Assembly: GCA_003557485.1 (NCBI GenBank)
Contig: PWOI01000141.1
Coordinates: forward strand, 1 to 10,197
Length of the DNA: 10,197 nt
Direction: 5' to 3'
Origin: Elusimicrobiota bacterium
GTDB lineage: Bacteria > CG03 > SLGR01 > PWQF01
Below, in pieces: positions 6,623 through 10,197 of the stretch. The notes below the pieces were generated by a model. The model was not told the origin of the DNA, searched no databases, and saw only the letters and a program-made list of their open reading frames with translations. The first letter of the stretch is position 1. The number at the start of each line of letters is the position of its first letter. Made by a program: the position numbers and the translations under genes.

Positions 6623-8653
6623 ATGCCAAATATTATCTTTGATACATCATCTAAGCTTATTATACTCAATAATGAGCCAGATCCATCAACTAATAGAATA
6701 ACTTATGATGTTCAAAGAGATATATATTCTTATGGTAAAGAACAATGGTTAGAACAATTAGAATTAAATAAATTTTATATTCCTATTAGGGCTGTTGGAG
6801 GAGATCCACTTCCAGGAGAAAAGGTTTTAGGAGATACATATTTTTTACGGCCAGATTGGAAAATAAAACCTTATGAGGGTAGTCATGTTTTAGAAGTAAA
6901 TGGTAATTTATATTCTGAAGATGGTACGTCTCCATTTGTTACAACAGAAGGAACTTATAATGTTACAATTATAAGTACTGTTTCTAATCTTGTCGACTCA
7001 ACAGTTAAACAACTCCCAGAAATAGAATACTCATCATTTCAAAATAAAGTATCTATTGATGCAAGTAATGGTACAACAGGAACTGATTATCCAAAAGGAA
7101 CTCCTATATCACCGGTCAATAATGTTCAAGATGCAATTTCTATAGCTATAAATAGAGGATTTAAATCTTTATTTTTTATAGGAGATTATCATTTCGATTC
7201 TAATACGTATATTGTAAATTATAAACTTCAGGGTTCAGGAAGTCAGAGTTCTACATTTACTTTTGATGCCGGGGCAGTTGTTGCAAATTGTCAAATACAT
7301 AATGCTAAAACAACCGGTTTAGCATTAGGAATAGAAAGATTTGAGGATTGTCAAATACATAATTATGGTAGTGATGGATCTGTGCCAAGTAGTGATGATA
7401 TTTTACTTATAAGATGTATTTTAAGTGGAGAGATTAATATACCTTCTACATATACCGGAAAAATAATATGTATAGATAGTTGGACAGGTACTAATATTCC
7501 TTATGATATCGGAGATACTTGTTTAACAATAAATTTAAATGATGCTAGTTGTAATTTATTAATCAGAGGATATTCGGGAACAGTTGCATTTAAAAATTAT
7601 TCTTATAGTGCTGGCCGAATTGAAATTGATTTAGAATCAGGTGATATAAGATTAGAGTCAAGTGTTACCGCCGGTGAAATTAGTATAAGAGGAGTGGGTA
7701 TTTTGGAAAATTTCTCAGATGCAAGTGTAGACGCAGATGGATTAATGTCTAAAGAAACTATATCTAAATCGGTTTGGGCAGAAAATCTTACTAAACATAC
7801 AGATATTGGCACAACAGGAAAGGCTTTACTTAATTTAGATTATAGAGGAGAAGGAACAGTTTATATAGATTCTAGTAATGGTCAACCAGGAACGGATTAT
7901 CCAATTGGTACAAAAAAAGTTCCAGTAAATAATTTATCTGATGCTATAATAATAGCAACAGCAATTACAAATAATAGAATTCATATAATTAAATATTTAT
8001 TTGCAGATCAAAATGTAAATAACTTTGAAATAGAAGGAGATATTAGTTGGATATATGATACAATTAATTTAAATGGATTTTCTTTTAATAACTCTTCATT
8101 TAAACATATTCGAATAACAGGAGAACAAGATATTGGAGCAATAATTGCATCTGATTGTTTTATTGAAGATTTAAAGGAAATTAATGGAGAATTTATAGGA
8201 TGTAGAATAAGTGGTACTAATACAGTGGCTTCTCATACAATAGAACCTAACGCTGTATTCTCTGCTGTTGGTTTAGTTACAGAAACTGATGATACAATAG
8301 TTGATTTGCAAAATCTTCCAGCAAAAGTATCACTTGATGTTGATAGTGGAATTATAACCTTTATAAATGCAGTAGAAGGAAGTTTAATTGAATTAAATTT
8401 AAGAGGAGGAGAAATTGTTCTTAATGAATCTTGTACAGGGGGTAATTTTTATGCAGAAGGTTATGGTACATTATATAATGATTCTTCTATGAATATAATA
8501 GATAATCATTTACTTGCTCTTGAAACTATTCCAGGACCTATATGGGATTCTTCTATTGGTGATTATCAAACACCAGGAACTATGGGTAAAACATTAGCTA
8601 GCACGGTTAAAGAAACAGTTAAAAAACTTGTACCATTTTTCTTTGCTAAATAA
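6623..8653 (+). CDS. Large modular phage adhesin/appendage protein with duplicated beta-helix module
   Basis: A 676-residue protein. Residues 1-126 form an N-terminal particle-attachment-like domain: ITYDVQRDIYSYGKEQW, then YIPIRAVGGDPLPGEKVLGD, TYFLRPDWKIKPYEGSHVL, EVNGNLYSEDGTSPFVTTEG and ISTVSNLVDS. This order matches an N-terminal domain that I recall from many phage particle proteins. Two beta-helix modules follow (about 143-402 and 413-658). Each opens ID-SNG--GTDYP-GT--PVNN--DAI-IA, carries Cys-bearing rungs (C223, C243, C265; C512, C527) and closes with L--ETI---W.........GT-GK-L. The last 18 residues are a basic-hydrophobic tail. This is likely an exposed adhesin or a fibre base. No lyase or glycosidase catalytic set is obvious. 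It is the last gene of the rightward block and ends 37 bases from a convergent gene. Confidence 0.85.
   Translation: MPNIIFDTSSKLIILNNEPDPSTNRITYDVQRDIYSYGKEQWLEQLELNKFYIPIRAVGGDPLPGEKVLGDTYFLRPDWKIKPYEGSHVLEVNGNLYSEDGTSPFVTTEGTYNVTIISTVSNLVDSTVKQLPEIEYSSFQNKVSIDASNGTTGTDYPKGTPISPVNNVQDAISIAINRGFKSLFFIGDYHFDSNTYIVNYKLQGSGSQSSTFTFDAGAVVANCQIHNAKTTGLALGIERFEDCQIHNYGSDGSVPSSDDILLIRCILSGEINIPSTYTGKIICIDSWTGTNIPYDIGDTCLTINLNDASCNLLIRGYSGTVAFKNYSYSAGRIEIDLESGDIRLESSVTAGEISIRGVGILENFSDASVDADGLMSKETISKSVWAENLTKHTDIGTTGKALLNLDYRGEGTVYIDSSNGQPGTDYPIGTKKVPVNNLSDAIIIATAITNNRIHIIKYLFADQNVNNFEIEGDISWIYDTINLNGFSFNNSSFKHIRITGEQDIGAIIASDCFIEDLKEINGEFIGCRISGTNTVASHTIEPNAVFSAVGLVTETDDTIVDLQNLPAKVSLDVDSGIITFINAVEGSLIELNLRGGEIVLNESCTGGNFYAEGYGTLYNDSSMNIIDNHLLALETIPGPIWDSSIGDYQTPGTMGKTLASTVKETVKKLVPFFFAK
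7049..7828 (+). repeat. Beta-helix module, copy 1
   Basis: Residues 143-402. The start VSIDASNG...GTDYPKGT aligns with copy 2 at an offset of 270 residues. The end (IEIDLESGDIRLESSVTAG, 333-351, and SVWAENL...GTTGKAL) aligns at an offset of 256, so copy 2 has lost about 14 residues in its middle, or copy 1 has gained them. Confidence 0.7.
7287..7363 (+). repeat. 17-nt exact direct repeat with 60-nt period
   Basis: ATTGTCAAATACATAAT occurs at 7287-7303 and 7347-7363, encoding CQIHN within NCQIHN and DCQIHN exactly 20 residues apart, the typical length of one beta-helix turn. It lies inside copy 1 of the duplicated module. Confidence 0.75.
7859..8596 (+). repeat. Beta-helix module, copy 2
   Basis: Residues 413-658. 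They begin VYIDSSNG...GTDYPIGT...VPVNNLSDAI and end IELNLRGGEIVLNESCTGG (589-607), then LALETIPGPIW and GTMGKTL. The DNA has diverged strongly from copy 1, so the duplication is not recent. Confidence 0.7.
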
Positions 8654-8690
8654 AATTTAACCACCCATTTCTCTGCCAACCAGATTTACC

Positions 8691-8891
8691 TCAATTACTT
8701 CTTGATTCATCTCCGGGTGGTGGCATTATTTCGTCATCTGTTAAGCTCCCTAAATTTTCTTCAAACCACTTTTTCATTTTGAGAGAATATACAAGTAGAT
8801 CATCGTCATTTAATTTAGGGAAAACTCTCTTTTGAAGAAAATCTATTGTTTTATAAAACTCATCTTCTGGTGTTGATAATTTTCTTGGCAT
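8691..8891 (-). CDS. Small acidic hypothetical protein
   Basis: A 66-residue protein, predicted helical in the middle (EFYKTIDFLQKRVFPKLNDD, then LLVYSLKMKKWFEENLGSL). It has a polar, Pro/Gly-rich acidic end (DDEIMPPPGDESRSN). There is no membrane helix or known motif. The ATG at 8891 has an A/T-rich leader and sits 16 bases after the stop of the upstream 67-residue gene, so the pair is likely one message. Its stop is 37 bases from the end of the convergent 676-residue gene, and I see no classical terminator between them. The family is not recognised. Confidence 0.7.
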   Translation of the reverse strand: MPRKLSTPEDEFYKTIDFLQKRVFPKLNDDDLLVYSLKMKKWFEENLGSLTDDEIMPPPGDESRSN

Positions 8892-8907
8892 AATTGGTTA
8901 TTTTATT

Positions 8908-9111
8908 TTATTCATCTTTTATCCAGGCATCGTCTACCTTGACATTTTTCTTTATAGCTGTTATATATCTCCATGGATCTGTTATTCCAGTATGTTCCAT
9001 GATAGTTCCATCAATATATTTAACACACACCGTTCTTTTATCTGTCATAAAAGTTCTTGGTGATTGTAAGAAACTTTTTCGATTATTAAATCCTTTGAAA
9101 AAATCACTCAT
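8908..9111 (-). CDS. Small hypothetical phage protein
   Basis: A 67-residue protein. It has a basic N-terminus (MSDFFKGFNNRKSFLQSPRTFMTDKR), then what looks like a short beta hairpin (TVCVKYIDGTIMEHTGITDP) and a helix (WRYITAIKKNVKVDD) before an acidic tail. The pattern 'V-YIDGT--EH-GI--PW-YI--IKKN' looks like a compact folded domain, but I do not recognise it. It is first of a two-gene leftward unit, with a 184-base gap upstream where its promoter should lie. No signal peptide or membrane segment is present. Confidence 0.7.
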   Translation of the reverse strand: MSDFFKGFNNRKSFLQSPRTFMTDKRTVCVKYIDGTIMEHTGITDPWRYITAIKKNVKVDDAWIKDE

Positions 9112-9295
9112 ATTAATATTTTATAATTACGGTTGATATCTATTAATATTTATTTTTTTATTTGATATAGTTATAAACATAGTTTATTTTATATATTAAA
9201 AAAATATAAAGTCGCTAAACATCTCCGTTTTTGTAAATTACCCAAGAAATACAGAAGGTATATTTTTAAGAGTTGATTCTCTTATTTATTTTCTT
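9112..9295. other. A/T-rich intergenic region between two leftward gene pairs
   Basis: These 184 bases contain no convincing gene. They include a 6-bp hairpin (9267-9284, TAAGAG...CTCTTA with a 6-base loop) just past the stop of the 81-residue gene. A/T-rich stretches near 9140-9200 could carry the promoter of the 67-residue gene. I cannot pick a box with confidence. Confidence 0.4.
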
Positions 9296-9541
9296 TCATT
9301 CCTCTTTTATGTGAAGTTCAAACTCATCATTAAACTCTTTATCCCATTCTTCTTTTACACTTTTGGGGGCTAGCCAATATAAAAAATCGGCAATTGACCT
9401 AAAAAATATAGATAATACTTTAGGTTTCCAGATATACCAGACAGTAAACCATATATTATTATAAAACCATTTACCAAATTTAGTTTTAAACCTTTTTGGT
9501 TTTTTAATAGTAATTTGTAATATTTCCTTTTCCTTATTCAT
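9296..9541 (-). CDS. Small aromatic-rich, probably membrane-associated protein
   Basis: An 81-residue protein. A basic N-terminus (ITIKKPKRFKTKFGKW) precedes an aromatic/hydrophobic stretch (residues 24-58: FYNNIWFTVWYIWKP followed by VLSIFFRSIADFLYWLAP) with many Trp, Phe and Tyr. An acidic tail follows (VKEEWDKEFNDEFELHIKEE). The stretch is long enough for one or two short membrane-dipping helices, interrupted by KP. The ATG at 9541 directly abuts the TAA of the upstream exported-type gene (TAAATG), so the two are almost surely translated together and may work together at the cell envelope. The function is unknown. A membrane protein of this size could be lysis-related or a superinfection factor, but nothing specific supports either. 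Confidence 0.7.
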   Translation of the reverse strand: MNKEKEILQITIKKPKRFKTKFGKWFYNNIWFTVWYIWKPKVLSIFFRSIADFLYWLAPKSVKEEWDKEFNDEFELHIKEE

Positions 9542-9820
9542 TTACTTTAAGTTTTTAATTTGTAATTTAAGTTTTTCGACCTCAAGTTGTTCCTTTGTAA
9601 CATTAATAACTTGAAAGTTATTATCAAAAGTAAATATTCTATAAGTCATTCCATCCATTCTTTCAGTCCATGTTCTTACTGTAACCATATCAAATGATTC
9701 AGATCTTACTGATCTAAGAGATTGTTGGGCTTGTGCGCCTTTAAATGATATATTAATTTCTAGCATGGATAAAGTTATTATAATAATAACAGCAATAATA
9801 AATATAAATTTCTTTTTCAT
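9542..9820 (-). CDS. Small exported or membrane-anchored protein
   Basis: A 92-residue protein. MKKK is followed by a strong hydrophobic helix (FIFIIAVIIIITLSML, residues 5-20), a short polar spacer and AQAQQ (29-33), which fits a signal peptidase I site after A31. If uncleaved, it would be an N-terminal anchor. The mature part (about 60 residues) has a beta-like stretch (SFDMVTVRTWTERMDGMTYR, then IFTFDNNFQVINVT) and a C-terminal charged helix (KEQLEVEKLKLQIKNLK) able to form a coiled coil. It sits between the phage PncB gene (11 bases after its stop) and the aromatic 81-residue gene, which it abuts. An envelope location is the main supported inference, and no known domain is recognised. Confidence 0.75.
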   Translation of the reverse strand: MKKKFIFIIAVIIIITLSMLEINISFKGAQAQQSLRSVRSESFDMVTVRTWTERMDGMTYRIFTFDNNFQVINVTKEQLEVEKLKLQIKNLK

Positions 9821-9831
9821 AATTTTTTATT

Positions 9832-10197
9832 TTAATGTATATTTAATGTGTTTTTTGCATGTTCAATAATTTCTTTAGGTCCTAAGTGTTTACCCTTTGA
9901 ATCAGATAATTTAATAGTATATACCCAATCTTCTCCTTCTGGTTTTGCATGAGTCATTTTTATAACCATATTAAGAGCTTTATAACCAACATCGTTTGTA
10001 AGATTTGTACCAATACCAAATGAACATTTAATTTTACCTTGACAATACTTAAATATTTGTACGGCTAAATCTGGGTTAAGACTATCTGAGAATACTATAG
10101 TTTTAGACTGAGGGTCTATTCCCATTTTTTTATAGTGCATAATTATTTTATCCGTAAATTCAAAAGGACAACCAGAATCTTGTCTAACACCATCATA
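9832..10197 (-). CDS. pncB: Nicotinate phosphoribosyltransferase, C-terminal part (gene runs off right edge)
   Basis: The frame is open from the right edge to a TAA at 9832, giving the last 121 residues. An ATG at 10140 is internal, because the 19 codons upstream of it are clearly homologous to the enzyme (GVRQDSG...PFEFTDKII). Family motifs appear in the right order: GVRQDSG, HYKKMGIDPQSKTIVFSDSL, FGIGTNLTND (phosphate/ribose-binding loop region), ALNMVIKM and KLSDSKGKH near the C-terminus. PncB condenses nicotinate with phosphoribosyl pyrophosphate, coupled to ATP hydrolysis, to make nicotinate mononucleotide, the first step of Preiss-Handler NAD salvage in the cytoplasm. Bacterial PncB is usually about 400 residues, so roughly 280 lie outside the window. 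The autophosphorylated His lies in that missing part and cannot be checked. Within QDSG-C-PFEF a Cys replaces the usual Asp of DSGDP. The phage-like neighbours indicate a virus-carried copy. Confidence 0.92.
   Translation of the reverse strand, partial: YDGVRQDSGCPFEFTDKIIMHYKKMGIDPQSKTIVFSDSLNPDLAVQIFKYCQGKIKCSFGIGTNLTNDVGYKALNMVIKMTHAKPEGEDWVYTIKLSDSKGKHLGPKEIIEHAKNTLNIH

Noticed and set aside
8661-8720. CCACCC (8661-8666) and GGGTGG (8715-8720) as a terminator hairpin between convergent genes
   Set aside because: The stem is only about 7 bp with a loop of about 47 bases and no following T-run, and half of it lies in coding sequence.
8894-9136. Plus-strand 80-residue hydrophobic frame
   Set aside because: It overlaps the minus-strand 67-residue gene almost completely. 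Its hydrophobicity follows from reading A/T-rich DNA in reverse, and the minus-strand protein looks better folded and fits the local operon.
9267-9284. TAAGAG...CTCTTA hairpin as a terminator of the leftward 81-residue gene
   Set aside because: On the minus strand the stem is followed by A-rich, not T-rich, sequence and has only two G-C pairs, so an intrinsic terminator is not supported.
1-10197. Possible recoding of TAG, since none of the complete genes here ends in TAG
   Set aside because: All genes read through cleanly with the standard code without needing TAG readthrough, and avoidance of TAG is common in A/T-rich genomes with so few genes sampled.

Overview
The window looks like part of the structural and accessory region of a large, AT-rich tailed bacteriophage. 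No host gene, rRNA, tRNA, transposon or CRISPR array is visible. Genes are packed in three strand blocks, many encode short unrecognised proteins, and the long ones are typical virion appendage proteins: beta-rich, aspartate/asparagine-rich and modular, with beta-helix-like repeats. No start is preceded by a Shine-Dalgarno sequence. Starts instead sit behind A-rich leaders, a pattern known from Bacteroidota, so a Bacteroidota (flavobacterial-type) host is the best inference. The standard bacterial code works throughout.

Positions 1-1862 (minus strand) hold five small genes: one cut by the left edge, a conserved phage-type protein ending in YYDYSF, a Lys/Asn-rich 74-residue protein, a 185-residue protein with a beta domain and a basic tail, and a 111-residue protein read from GTG. 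The last two overlap by 20 bases. Positions 1863-1957 form a very AT-rich divergent control region centred on a perfect 24-bp palindrome that places a TATAAT box on each strand.

Positions 1958-8653 (plus strand) are the virion block. It holds a 207-residue fibre-like protein with repeated Asp-Ala-Ser motifs, a 135-residue protein resembling TrmH-like SPOUT RNA methyltransferases, a 536-residue beta-helix adhesin-like protein, a 518-residue structural protein with an apparent small chitin-binding-like insert, a 114-residue helical protein, and a 676-residue protein with a duplicated beta-helix module. Shared DAS motifs in two neighbouring structural proteins and the tight spacing suggest that these genes build one appendage or decoration complex on the particle.

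Positions 8691-10197 (minus strand) hold five genes: two short hypotheticals, a small aromatic probable membrane protein, a short exported or anchored protein, and the C-terminal 121 residues of a nicotinate phosphoribosyltransferase (PncB) that runs off the right edge. PncB is the only confidently named enzyme. It implies that the phage carries at least one step of NAD salvage, either to support replication or to counter NAD-depleting host defences. That role is inferred. The rest of any such pathway would lie to the right of this window.
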